Positions 23,922 to 31,024 of a stretch of 64,000 nt of DNA are shown here, one piece after another (within the stretch, counting starts at the first letter, position 1; each line of letters opens with the position of its first letter). This stretch comes from CAZGWE01 sp964529405 (GTDB lineage: Bacteria > Patescibacteriota > UBA1384 > XYA2-FULL-43-10 > 1-14-0-10-43-13). Both the position numbers and the translations under genes were made by a program. The stretch is taken from the NCBI GenBank assembly GCA_964529405.1, contig CAZGWE010000004.1:1-64000 (forward strand). Direction: 5' to 3'. A model generated the notes under the pieces. It saw only the letters and a list, made by a program, of their open reading frames with translations. It ran no database searches and had not been told where the DNA came from.

Positions 23922-25268
23922 ATGATTTTAGCGATTCGAAAAGAGGGCGACCCGATTTTGCGCCAACCAGCCGAAAAGGTGGAGACTTTTGACATGGAGT
24001 TTCAGGGCTTGGTTGACAGCATAATCGAGACGATGCGGGCCAACAACGGTATGGGACTGGCCGCGCCCCAAGTCGGCGTAAGCAAACGATTATTCGTCTG
24101 CGAACTCAACATTGATCCCGCATCCGAATCGGAACTTCAGGGTTTTCCCTTAACCGTTGTGGTCAACCCGGAAATTGTTAAAACTTCGCAAACCAAGGTC
24201 AAAATGGTCGAGGGTTGCCTATCAATTCCGAACAGGGAACTTTTGATTGAACGGCCAAAATCGGTTACTCTGCGCGGCCAAGACCGCTACGGTAAGAAGA
24301 TTAAGATTAAGACCGACGGCCTGTATGCCCGCACCATTCAGCACGAAACGGATCACTTAAATTCAACCCTGATGGTTGACCATATGAAGGAAAGCAAGGT
24401 TCTCTTTATCGGTACCGGTCCCTTCGGGCTCGACGCGCTTAAAATGCTGATTGCCGACCCTCAGTATCAAATAGTTGCGGTTATAACAGGCGAGGCAAAA
24501 TCAAAAGTTCGAGGCAGGGAAATTGACCGCAATAGAATTTTGAAAATTGCCAAAGAGGCCAAAACACCTATCATGCAGCCTGAAAACATCAATGATCACA
24601 AGGTTATCGAAGAACTCGAAAAACTTAAACCCGATATCGGCGTGATGGTTGATTTTGGCCAGATTATCAAACAGGCAGTGATTGATATTCCTAAATACGG
24701 CATTATCAATATTCATCCGTCGCTCTTGCCGAGACACAGAGGCGCAACACCGATCCAGCAGACAATTTTGGCGGGCGATAAAACAGCGGGCGTGACGCTG
24801 ATTAAAGTAAACACCGGTCTGGATACCGGCGATATTATTGCCCAGATGGCGGTGGAGCTGCCAGGTTCCGAAACAACCACAATTCTGCATGATTATTTGA
24901 GGGAAATCGGCGCGACCCTACTCTTGGATTCACTGCCCTATTATTTTGCCGGCGACCTCAAGCCGGTGCCGCAGGGTGAAGATGGGACGACATATACCGG
25001 AACAATAAATAAGGAAGACGGATTGGTTGACACAAACACAGAAGCAGTTGCGGTGGAAAGAAGAATCCGCGCCTACGACAGCTGGCCAAAGGTTTACGTT
25101 ATGGTTAAGGGCAAGCGGATTCATATTGTTGCGGTCCACTTTGAAGAAGACGGCAGTTTTATCATTGACCGCGTCAAACCGGAGGGCAAGGCCGAAATGA
25201 CATATGAAGATTTCAAACGAGGTTATCATCAGGAATTGACATTTAAACAGACATCTGGTAGATTTTGA
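23922..25268 (+). CDS. Peptide deformylase / methionyl-tRNA formyltransferase fusion
   Basis: 448 aa, two enzymes in one chain. Residues 1-155 are peptide deformylase: GMGLAAPQ (43-50), EGCLSIP with metal-binding C99, and QHETDHL with H141, E142 and H145. Residues about 157-448 are Fmt: VLFIGTGPFG, then NIHPSLLPRHRGATPI (catalytic N263 and H265), GLDTGDI with D301, and a C-terminal OB-like domain. Fmt formylates initiator tRNA and Def removes the formyl group, so opposing steps are fused. Total length is below the ~480 of separate enzymes; the deformylase C-terminal helix is shortened. ATG 23922 is preferred; no ribosome site, and a TTGAGA-17-TAAAAT promoter just upstream suggests a very short leader. 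Confidence 0.9.
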   Translation: MILAIRKEGDPILRQPAEKVETFDMEFQGLVDSIIETMRANNGMGLAAPQVGVSKRLFVCELNIDPASESELQGFPLTVVVNPEIVKTSQTKVKMVEGCLSIPNRELLIERPKSVTLRGQDRYGKKIKIKTDGLYARTIQHETDHLNSTLMVDHMKESKVLFIGTGPFGLDALKMLIADPQYQIVAVITGEAKSKVRGREIDRNRILKIAKEAKTPIMQPENINDHKVIEELEKLKPDIGVMVDFGQIIKQAVIDIPKYGIINIHPSLLPRHRGATPIQQTILAGDKTAGVTLIKVNTGLDTGDIIAQMAVELPGSETTTILHDYLREIGATLLLDSLPYYFAGDLKPVPQGEDGTTYTGTINKEDGLVDTNTEAVAVERRIRAYDSWPKVYVMVKGKRIHIVAVHFEEDGSFIIDRVKPEGKAEMTYEDFKRGYHQELTFKQTSGRF

Positions 25269-25307
25269 GTAATTGAAGGTTTAGATTTCAGAATTGCAAG
25301 GAGATAG

Positions 25308-25736
25308 ATGTTAGCTATAAGACTTACTCGGATCGGCAAGAAAAACAGTCCAGCGTATCGCGTGGTTGTTGCTGACAAAAAAAGAGCAGTTCAGCGCAAA
25401 TTTATCGAAGTTTTAGGGCATTACAACCCGGCTTTGAAACCAAAACAGCTCGGAATCAATAAAGAACGGGCCGTTTTCTGGATCAATCGCGGTGCGCAAC
25501 CTTCCGCAACCGTCCACAATTTAATGGTCGATCTTGGCATATTGGATAAAAAGGTTAACAAAACTTATGCTAAAAAGAAGGCAGAGGAAGTTGTTTCGGG
25601 AAAACCGGTCGCGGCAGAAAAAACCGAAGAGACGGAGGTGAAAACCGCTGAAACAGAAGAAAGCGCCGTAAGCCCCGAAGAGGCTGTTATAAAAACCGCC
25701 GGAGTTGAAGAGGAACCTGAAATCGGGCAAGATTAG
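25308..25736 (+). CDS. rpsP: 30S ribosomal protein bS16 with acidic tail
   Basis: 142 aa. Residues 1-85 are a complete bS16 (MLAIRLTRIGKKNSPAYRVVV, VLGHYNP, ERAVFWINRGAQPS). The remaining ~57 residues are a Glu/Thr/Ala/Val-rich acidic tail not found in minimal bS16 (usually 80-90 aa), likely disordered. AAGGAGA lies 4 nt before the ATG. First gene of the rpsP-khpA-trmD group. Confidence 0.95.
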   Translation: MLAIRLTRIGKKNSPAYRVVVADKKRAVQRKFIEVLGHYNPALKPKQLGINKERAVFWINRGAQPSATVHNLMVDLGILDKKVNKTYAKKKAEEVVSGKPVAAEKTEETEVKTAETEESAVSPEEAVIKTAGVEEEPEIGQD

Positions 25737-25803
25737 TTAATTTTATCTATGAGGCAAGGGTTATTTAACTTGGCAAGAGTTTAGCCAGAAAGGAAAAATA
25801 GCG

Positions 25804-26145
25804 ATGGAAAAAGATCAGAAGTTTGTCGAGGATGTCGTTAAAGCTATCGTTGATAATCCGGACAAGGTTACAACAGAGCGGACGGTTGACGAGATGGGCG
25901 TCCTCATTAAGCTGACAGTTGATCCGGCTGATATGGGAAAGATCATCGGTAAAGAAGGCAAGACTGCCAAGGCTATCAGAACTCTTCTTCGAGTTCTCGG
26001 GGCTAAAAACAACGCCAGAGTTAACTTGAAGATCATTGAACCGGAGGGCAGCACTCACGTCAGAGCTGACCGCGAAGACCGTGACGAGGATGAGGAAAAT
26101 ACGGAAGATGCGCTGACCGACGTTCCAAACGACGTCCTGGCCTAG
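25804..26145 (+). CDS. khpA: KH-domain RNA-binding protein KhpA
   Basis: 113 aa. N-terminal helices (EKDQKFVEDVVKAIVDNPDKV) are followed by a single KH domain with the GKIIGKEGKTAKAIRTLLR loop (GxxG as GKEG) that grips RNA. The C-terminus is an acidic Asp/Glu-rich extension. In many bacteria khpA follows rpsP and precedes rimM-trmD; here rimM is absent. KhpA partners with KhpB in controlling division and elongation genes in Gram-positives; no khpB is seen here. AGAAAGGA precedes the ATG. Confidence 0.92.
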   Translation: MEKDQKFVEDVVKAIVDNPDKVTTERTVDEMGVLIKLTVDPADMGKIIGKEGKTAKAIRTLLRVLGAKNNARVNLKIIEPEGSTHVRADREDRDEDEENTEDALTDVPNDVLA

Positions 26146-26178
26146 GATGTGGAGCATGAAACGTAAAACAGAGTTAGT

Positions 26179-26337
26179 GTGCATCAAAAAAAATTGGAAA
26201 CAAAACCCGCACTAAGGCGATTGATCGACTGGTACGGGCAAGGAGTCGCCACAGCTCTAAACAAGCTCTCGGCGATTTCTTTTGTTAAGATTTTAAGTTA
26301 CCCGGGTAACTTAAGCCACTTAGACAGGATGTTATGA
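26179..26337 (+). CDS. Possible 52-aa small protein overlapping trmD
   Basis: A GTG-led frame in the khpA-trmD gap encodes a basic N-terminus, an amphipathic middle (RRLIDWYGQGVATALNKLSA) and ends in a TGA that overlaps the trmD ATG by 4 nt, a common sign of translational coupling. There is no good Shine-Dalgarno and the start is uncertain. No family recognised. It occupies the place of rimM but is far too short to be it. Confidence 0.25.
   Translation: MHQKKLETKPALRRLIDWYGQGVATALNKLSAISFVKILSYPGNLSHLDRML
26293..26314. repeat. Perfect 22-bp palindrome upstream of trmD
   Basis: The half-site TTAAGTTACCC is followed immediately by its exact complement, 19 nt before the trmD ATG. It could be a protein operator or an RNA hairpin that hides the trmD start. 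Confidence 0.6.
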
Positions 26338-27083
26338 AACCAACTTTTCACATTTTAACTCTTTTTCCCGAAATGTTCTCCGGGCCGTTTGGAGAGAGCA
26401 TTCTCAAGCGTGCGCAAGAAAAAGGCTTGGTGAAAATCAATTTGCACAACCTGCGCGATTATGCCGAAGATAAGCATAAAACGGTTGACGACACGCCATA
26501 CGGCGGCGGACCGGGAATGGTGCTAAAAATTGATGTTATGGATAAAGCTATAACATCAATTAAATCAAAAATCCAAATGCCAACCCTCGATTATCACTCG
26601 GGTTGCCCTGAGCCTGCCGAATGGGCAAATGACAAATTAAGTAAAACCATTCTGATGACGCCGCAGGGTAAAACCTTTAATCAAGCCAAAGCAAGAGAAC
26701 TGTCTGGCCTATCGGACATAATTCTCATCTGCGGGCACTATGAGGGGTTTGACGAAAGAGTTAGGGAGCATCTGGTTGATGAAGAGATTTCGCTGGGTGA
26801 TTTTGTGCTGTCCGGCGGAGAAATCCCTGCCATGGCCGTTGTTGATGCAGTTTCGAGGCTAATTCCCGGCGTTTTAGGCCACGACGAGTCGAGCGAGGAG
26901 GAGAGTTTCGGTTTAAAAGATGAGAAGGGCAATTTACTTCTCGAATATCCAATTTATACTCGGCCGGCCGAACATAAAGGTTGGCGCGTGCCTGAAATTT
27001 TACAGTCGGGTAATCATGCCGCAATCAAGAAGTGGCGCCTAGATCAAGCTAAGAAACGGACTAAGGCCAAGCATTCTTATTAA
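26334..27083 (+). CDS. trmD: tRNA (guanine-N1-)-methyltransferase
   Basis: 249 aa. It methylates G37 of tRNAs reading CUN, CCN and CGG, preventing +1 slippage. Family blocks: FHILTLFPEMF, DDTPYGGGPGMVL, LMTPQGKTFNQ, the trefoil-knot SAM site LICGHYEGFDERV and ISLGDFVLSGGE, and VPEILQSGNH near the C-terminus. About 25 extra residues (around 78-104) between the GGGPGM and TPQG blocks are encoded partly by a short palindromic repeat. The usual neighbours rimM and rplS are absent. Confidence 0.95.
   Translation: MKPTFHILTLFPEMFSGPFGESILKRAQEKGLVKINLHNLRDYAEDKHKTVDDTPYGGGPGMVLKIDVMDKAITSIKSKIQMPTLDYHSGCPEPAEWANDKLSKTILMTPQGKTFNQAKARELSGLSDIILICGHYEGFDERVREHLVDEEISLGDFVLSGGEIPAMAVVDAVSRLIPGVLGHDESSEEESFGLKDEKGNLLLEYPIYTRPAEHKGWRVPEILQSGNHAAIKKWRLDQAKKRTKAKHSY
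26603..26628 (+). repeat. In-frame palindromic repeat in trmD
   Basis: TTGCCC and GGGCAA flank TGAGCCTGCCGAAT. The core CCTGAGCCTGCCGAA resembles a short repeat word scattered through many environmental bacterial genomes. It adds residues CPEPAEWA to TrmD. Confidence 0.6.
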
Positions 27084-27092
27084 TATAAAAAA

Positions 27093-27117
27093 GGGTGGCG
27101 CCGGTGTGCGCGCACCC
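27093..27117 (-). terminator. Terminator of the two small minus-strand genes
   Basis: On the minus strand a GC-rich stem (GGGTGCGC with GCGCCACCC, one bulge) is followed by six T residues. It lies 24 nt past the stop at 27141. Confidence 0.75.
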
Positions 27118-27140
27118 TGCCAGGTTCCCCTAGAAATCTT

Positions 27141-27332
27141 TCAGGCTCGGGTGTAAGCCGCTGTCCGCGGGCTCGTACTGCCCTGATGCGTGACATGCCG
27201 GTGGTGGCGAATCGAGACCCTATGGCTGACTCGCCGGTTGTCGGTACGCCGATCGATCGACTCGGTCTTTTCCGGCACCGCCTGCTCCTCGGCCCTGAGA
27301 AGGACAGCGATCAGATCCCTTTGCCTTGCCAT
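27141..27332 (-). CDS. Small Arg/His-rich protein, unknown
   Basis: 63 aa, strongly basic (many Arg and His, e.g. RVSIRHHRHVTHQ). A good AGAGGAGA ribosome site lies 6 nt before the ATG. It is the second gene of a two-gene minus-strand transcript with its own promoter and terminator. GC content is well above the flanking trmD and uvrB genes. The basic composition would fit nucleic-acid binding, but this is only inference. I recognise no family. Confidence 0.45.
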   Translation of the reverse strand: MARQRDLIAVLLRAEEQAVPEKTESIDRRTDNRRVSHRVSIRHHRHVTHQGSTSPRTAAYTRA

Positions 27333-27346
27333 ACCCGTTCTCCTCT

Positions 27347-27592
27347 CTACGCGAACATGCGCCGGATCATATCATCGGTGATCTTGACGCGGTTACCGAC
27401 CACTTGATCGGTCGCGGCATTGACAGTAATGAGATACTTGATGAGCCCAACTTCCGGCCCCTTTGTTTCTTGGCGTCCTGTCTTCCTCGGCTTTTGTTGC
27501 TTGTCCTTGCGATCGTTGATACGCCGTTCTGCAGCACTGTTTTCGCCGGACAAGATTTCGTAGCGGAACCGCGTTGCTCCAGTTCCAGCCAT
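27347..27592 (-). CDS. Small basic protein, unknown
   Basis: 81 aa. The N-terminal half is charged (RRINDRKDKQQKPRKTGRQ), and the second half reads like a compact strand-helix fold (VGLIKYLITVNAATDQVVG, ITDDMIRRMF). A perfect AGGAGG lies 8 nt before the ATG, decisive for translation. A promoter at 27631-27660 precedes it and a terminator follows its partner gene. GC-rich compared with the neighbours. No family recognised. Confidence 0.55.
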   Translation of the reverse strand: MAGTGATRFRYEILSGENSAAERRINDRKDKQQKPRKTGRQETKGPEVGLIKYLITVNAATDQVVGNRVKITDDMIRRMFA

Positions 27593-27630
27593 TGCAGCGT
27601 CCTCCTAGAGTTAGAAAATCGTATGTTTTA

Positions 27631-27660
27631 TTTATACCACTGCTCTTGTCTTTGACGCAA
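27631..27660 (-). promoter_or_regulatory. Promoter of the two small genes
   Basis: On the minus strand TTGCGT, 18-nt spacer, TATAAA. It overlaps the uvrB promoter head to head, so the two transcription units may interfere. Confidence 0.5.
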
Positions 27661-27681
27661 ATAAGTTATCCACAGTATAAT
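27652..27681 (+). promoter_or_regulatory. uvrB promoter
   Basis: TTGACG, 18-nt spacer, TATAAT at 27676-27681. The uvrB ATG at 27699 is only 17 nt past the -10, implying an almost leaderless mRNA. Confidence 0.6.
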
Positions 27682-27698
27682 ATGATTTTAATTCGTTA

Positions 27699-29798
27699 AT
27701 GAACAGATTCGATTTACAATCAAAATTTAAACCCTGCGGGGACCAGCCGGAGGCAATCAAAAAGCTTGTTGCCAGACTTAATGCTGGCAAAAAACACCAG
27801 ACGCTGTGGGGCGTGACGGGCAGCGGCAAAACCTTTACTGTCGCCAATGTGGTGCAGGCGGTCCAGAAACCGACTTTGGTAATTGCCCACAACAAAACTT
27901 TGGCCGCCCAACTGGCCGATGAATTCAGGGAAGTTTTTCCGGACAATGCCGTGCACTATTTTGTCTCATATTACGATTACTATCAGCCGGAAGCTTATAT
28001 TCCTTCGACCGACACATACATTGAAAAAGATTCGGCCATTAATGATGAGATTGAGAAATTGCGCCATGCCGCCACCCACTCGCTGCTTACTCGAAAAGAC
28101 GTTTTGATTGTGGCCTCGGTCTCCTGCATTTACGGTCTGGGTTCGCCGGAGTTTTACCAATCCGAGAACTTTACTTTGAGGGTGGGCGAGCCGTTTGGGC
28201 GCGACGAGCTGTTAAGAAGATTGATCGCCCAGCAATTCGATCGCAATGACATCGAACTCAAACGTGGCACTTTTCGCCTGAAAGGCGATACGCTGGAAAT
28301 TATGCCGGCCTATTCTGATAATCCGGTTAAAATTGAGTTCTTTGGCGATGTTGTGGAGAAGATTTCGGAACATAATTGGCTCAAGGGCGAGATTATTAAC
28401 AGATTTTCGGAATTTGAAGTTTATCCGGCCAAACACTTTATCACGCCGGCCGATGTCCAGCGGGAGGCCCTCAAAGAAATAAAGACGGATTTGGGTCGGC
28501 AACTTAAATATTTTCGTCTCCAGGGAAAGCTTCTTGAAGCCGAACGTTTGGAACAGCGGACCAATTATGATATTGAAATGATTGAACAAACCGGCACTTG
28601 CTCTGGGATTGAGAACTACTGCCGTTATTTTGACCGGCGCAAACCGGGCGAACCGCCAACAACGCTTTTAGATTATTTCCCGCCGGATTTTCTGATGGTC
28701 ATTGACGAATCGCATATGACTGTGCCCCAGATCGGCGGTATGTATGCCGGCGACCGCTCCCGCAAGGAAAAGCTGGTTGAGTTTGGTTTCCGCTTGCCTT
28801 CGGCTATGGATAACCGGCCGCTGCGCTTTGATGAGTTTTACAAGAGAATTAACCAGGTTATTTTTGTTTCAGCCACACCGGGGGAGTGGGAACTTGAGAA
28901 ATCGTCGAACGGTCATAGTTACGATGCTCATCCTTCGACTCTGAGGGACGCTCAGGACCCGAAGAGTGTCGTAAGGGGGTTACGTCAAACGTTACCGATA
29001 GACGAAACGGGCGTCGTAACCGATAAACGATTTACGATTCTCGAAGGGGTGGTCCGCCAATTTATCCGTCCGACCGGTTTACTGGACCCTAAAATTGAAG
29101 TGCGTCAATCCGCAGGCCAAATAAACGACCTGATCGGAGAGATTGAGAAAAATGTTGTCAGGGGCCAGCGAGTCTTGGTGACGACCTTAACTAAAAGAAT
29201 GGCTGAGGAGCTAACGGAGTATTTGACTGAAAAATTGGTTAAAGTTGCCTATCTCCACTCCGACATCCCGACCCTGGAGAGGTCGGAGATTTTACACTCC
29301 CTGCGAATCGGCGAGTATGATGTTCTGGTCGGCATTAACTTGCTTCGGGAGGGTTTGGATTTGCCCGAAGTGTCTCTTGTGGCTATTTTGGATGCGGACA
29401 AGGAGGGATTTTTACGCAGCCGTACCTCTCTGGTTCAAATAATCGGACGGGCCGCCCGCCATGTCGAGGGCCGGGTAATTATGTATGCCGATACCATAAC
29501 GGAGTCCATGCGGATTGCAATCGAGGAGACGGAGATGCGGCGCCGATTGCAGCAGGAGTCAAATATCAAGAATGGCGTTTCGCCCAGGAGTATTGAAAAG
29601 ACGATCAAACCAAGAGAAGAAAAAATCGAGAGAGAATTAATCGAGATTAACAGGGCATTTAAAGGTTTATCGAAGCGGGAAAAACAAAAGATAGTTGAAG
29701 AGTTAAGCAATTTGATGCGTGAAGCCGCCGATAAGTTAGAATTCGAACGAGCCGCGGAGCTTCGGGACCAGGTAATCAAACTTGAGTCGTTGTTTTAG
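27699..29798 (+). CDS. uvrB: Excinuclease ABC subunit B
   Basis: 699 aa. DNA-dependent ATPase that verifies damage handed over by UvrA and recruits UvrC. Walker A GVTGSGKTFTVA, beta-hairpin with FVSYYDYYQPEAYIP, DESH in VIDESHMTVPQIG, SATPG, VGINLLREGLDLPEV, QIIGRAARH, and a C-terminal UVR motif (LSNLMREAADKLEFERAAELRDQV). Between SATPGEWELEKS and IRPTGLLDP, where relatives have about 5 residues, there are about 48 extra residues (401-448) encoded by palindromic DNA. No ribosome site and a promoter very close to the ATG suggest leaderless initiation. Confidence 0.96.
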   Translation: MNRFDLQSKFKPCGDQPEAIKKLVARLNAGKKHQTLWGVTGSGKTFTVANVVQAVQKPTLVIAHNKTLAAQLADEFREVFPDNAVHYFVSYYDYYQPEAYIPSTDTYIEKDSAINDEIEKLRHAATHSLLTRKDVLIVASVSCIYGLGSPEFYQSENFTLRVGEPFGRDELLRRLIAQQFDRNDIELKRGTFRLKGDTLEIMPAYSDNPVKIEFFGDVVEKISEHNWLKGEIINRFSEFEVYPAKHFITPADVQREALKEIKTDLGRQLKYFRLQGKLLEAERLEQRTNYDIEMIEQTGTCSGIENYCRYFDRRKPGEPPTTLLDYFPPDFLMVIDESHMTVPQIGGMYAGDRSRKEKLVEFGFRLPSAMDNRPLRFDEFYKRINQVIFVSATPGEWELEKSSNGHSYDAHPSTLRDAQDPKSVVRGLRQTLPIDETGVVTDKRFTILEGVVRQFIRPTGLLDPKIEVRQSAGQINDLIGEIEKNVVRGQRVLVTTLTKRMAEELTEYLTEKLVKVAYLHSDIPTLERSEILHSLRIGEYDVLVGINLLREGLDLPEVSLVAILDADKEGFLRSRTSLVQIIGRAARHVEGRVIMYADTITESMRIAIEETEMRRRLQQESNIKNGVSPRSIEKTIKPREEKIERELIEINRAFKGLSKREKQKIVEELSNLMREAADKLEFERAAELRDQVIKLESLF
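28905..29045 (+). repeat. Tandem palindromic insertion within uvrB
   Basis: Two imperfect palindromes lie end to end. The first (about 28920-28972) has arms ATCCTTCGACTCTGAG and CGCTCAGGACCCGAAG; the second (about 28978-29030) has GGTTACG and CGTAACC around a spacer with inner complements. Together they keep frame and add about 48 codons. Confidence 0.65.
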
Positions 29799-29938
29799 GC
29801 ATTATTGAGTAAGATAATTTGTATTTAGGACTAAATAATTTTGTTAGCTGATCTTAAAATATTGCCTCTTGCTTTGACAAGGCCGGCGTTTTTCGTGTAA
29901 CCTTTAATCTGAAAGTAAAAAACATATTGGAGGCTCCT

Positions 29939-30496
29939 ATGAAAAGCGAATGGAAAACATTTGTCATCATCGTGGCCGTTGTGGTCGTGATTGCCGCCGG
30001 GGCTGTTGCGCTCGGTAAACGTAACGGTGACAAGACAAAAGATAGCAAAACATCAGAGGCTAACCAGGATAATGGCGAGGTGGCAGGAACCTCAATCGAG
30101 AATCCGGACGCTGGATATCAAGAAAGATTAGCCAAGGCATTAACGGAAAAAGGTGCAGTTATGTACGGGGCGTATTGGTGCTCTCATTGTAATGAGCAAA
30201 AAAAGCTGTTTGGCGAAGCGGTTAAATACTTGAACTACGTTGAATGCGATACTGCCGGTGAAAATGCCAATCCCGACGAATGTCTGGCAAAAGATGTTAA
30301 ATCTTATCCGACTTGGATTTATGACGGCAAGAAATATCCGGGTACCAGATCGCTGGCCGAATTAGCCGCCCTGATTAACTTTAGCGGCAGTGCATCGTCG
30401 CAGGATGGAATCAATAGTTCTGTTGAACAGAGTAACGGAAATAGCGACAGCGCGCCACCGGCTGAAGACGGCGGCCAGGCAAAAGCGGTGGAATAA
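29939..30496 (+). CDS. Membrane-anchored thioredoxin-like protein (VKOR-associated type)
   Basis: 185 aa from ATG 29939, preceded by GGAGG. An N-terminal signal anchor (FVIIVAVVVVIAAGAVAL) is followed by a charged linker and a thioredoxin-like domain with active site YWCSHC (CxxC) and YPTWIYDGKKYPG holding the cis-Pro. The sequence MYGAYWCSHCNEQKKLFG and the downstream YVECD closely follow the Trx domain fused to or paired with vitamin K epoxide reductase homologues. No VKOR gene lies in this window. Likely role: extracytoplasmic disulfide formation. Its C-terminus is a Ser/Asn-rich tail. Confidence 0.8.
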   Translation: MKSEWKTFVIIVAVVVVIAAGAVALGKRNGDKTKDSKTSEANQDNGEVAGTSIENPDAGYQERLAKALTEKGAVMYGAYWCSHCNEQKKLFGEAVKYLNYVECDTAGENANPDECLAKDVKSYPTWIYDGKKYPGTRSLAELAALINFSGSASSQDGINSSVEQSNGNSDSAPPAEDGGQAKAVE

Positions 30497-30638
30497 CCGG
30501 GTTGGGGATAACTGAATAAAATTCCTAATTCCTAATTTCTAATGTCAAATTAAATATAGAATAATCGTGTCCTACAGCTGATAATGTCTATTCAGAATCA
30601 CAGGCAGCGGAATTAGCCGGGTTTAGGCTCATTTGCGC

Positions 30639-30668
30639 TTGACAGGCGTAGAGCTTCGGAAATACAAT
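30639..30668 (+). promoter_or_regulatory. Promoter of the DUF5679 gene
   Basis: TTGACA, 18-nt spacer, TACAAT, about 105 nt before the ATG. The remainder of the gap 30497-30773 holds no gene. Confidence 0.65.
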
Positions 30669-30773
30669 TAGGAGTGTAATTGGCCTCTGGCTGATCGCTT
30701 ACGGGGCGAGGATTTGTTTTAGGATTTAGATATTAGAGATTGTGATTTATATTGTAGGGAGGAGGTGAAAAAG

Positions 30774-30917
30774 ATGGAAGCATATTGCGTTAAGTGCCGA
30801 GCCAAAGTTGAGATGCAGAACGCTGAGCAAATTACCATGAAGAATGGTAAACCGGCAACCCGCGGCGTTTGCCCAAAGTGTGGTACCAAGGTTTTTAGAA
30901 TCGGTAAGGCTGCCTAA
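30774..30917 (+). CDS. Small zinc-ribbon protein, DUF5679 type
   Basis: 47 aa. Two Cys pairs, C5-x2-C8 (YCVKC) and C33-x2-C36 (CPKC), frame a short beta hairpin with MKNGKPATRG; the whole matches DUF5679 zinc ribbons, common in this kind of genome and of unknown role, sometimes as the tail of larger nucleic-acid enzymes. A perfect GGGAGGAGGTG ribosome site lies before the ATG, with its own promoter and terminator, so it is expressed alone and probably strongly. Confidence 0.85.
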   Translation: MEAYCVKCRAKVEMQNAEQITMKNGKPATRGVCPKCGTKVFRIGKAA

Positions 30918-30942
30918 GAACCATTTTTTGTTTTTGATACGC

Positions 30943-30977
30943 AAAAATGTCCCGATTTACAAAAGTCGAGGGCATTT
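30943..30977 (+). terminator. Terminator of the DUF5679 gene
   Basis: Stem AAAAATGTCCCGATT with an almost exact complement ending in CATTTTTG, 25 nt after the stop codon. Confidence 0.8.
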
Positions 30978-31024
30978 TTGTTATGATTGATTTTTGCTTT
31001 TTAGGAGTTTATACTTAAAATCAA

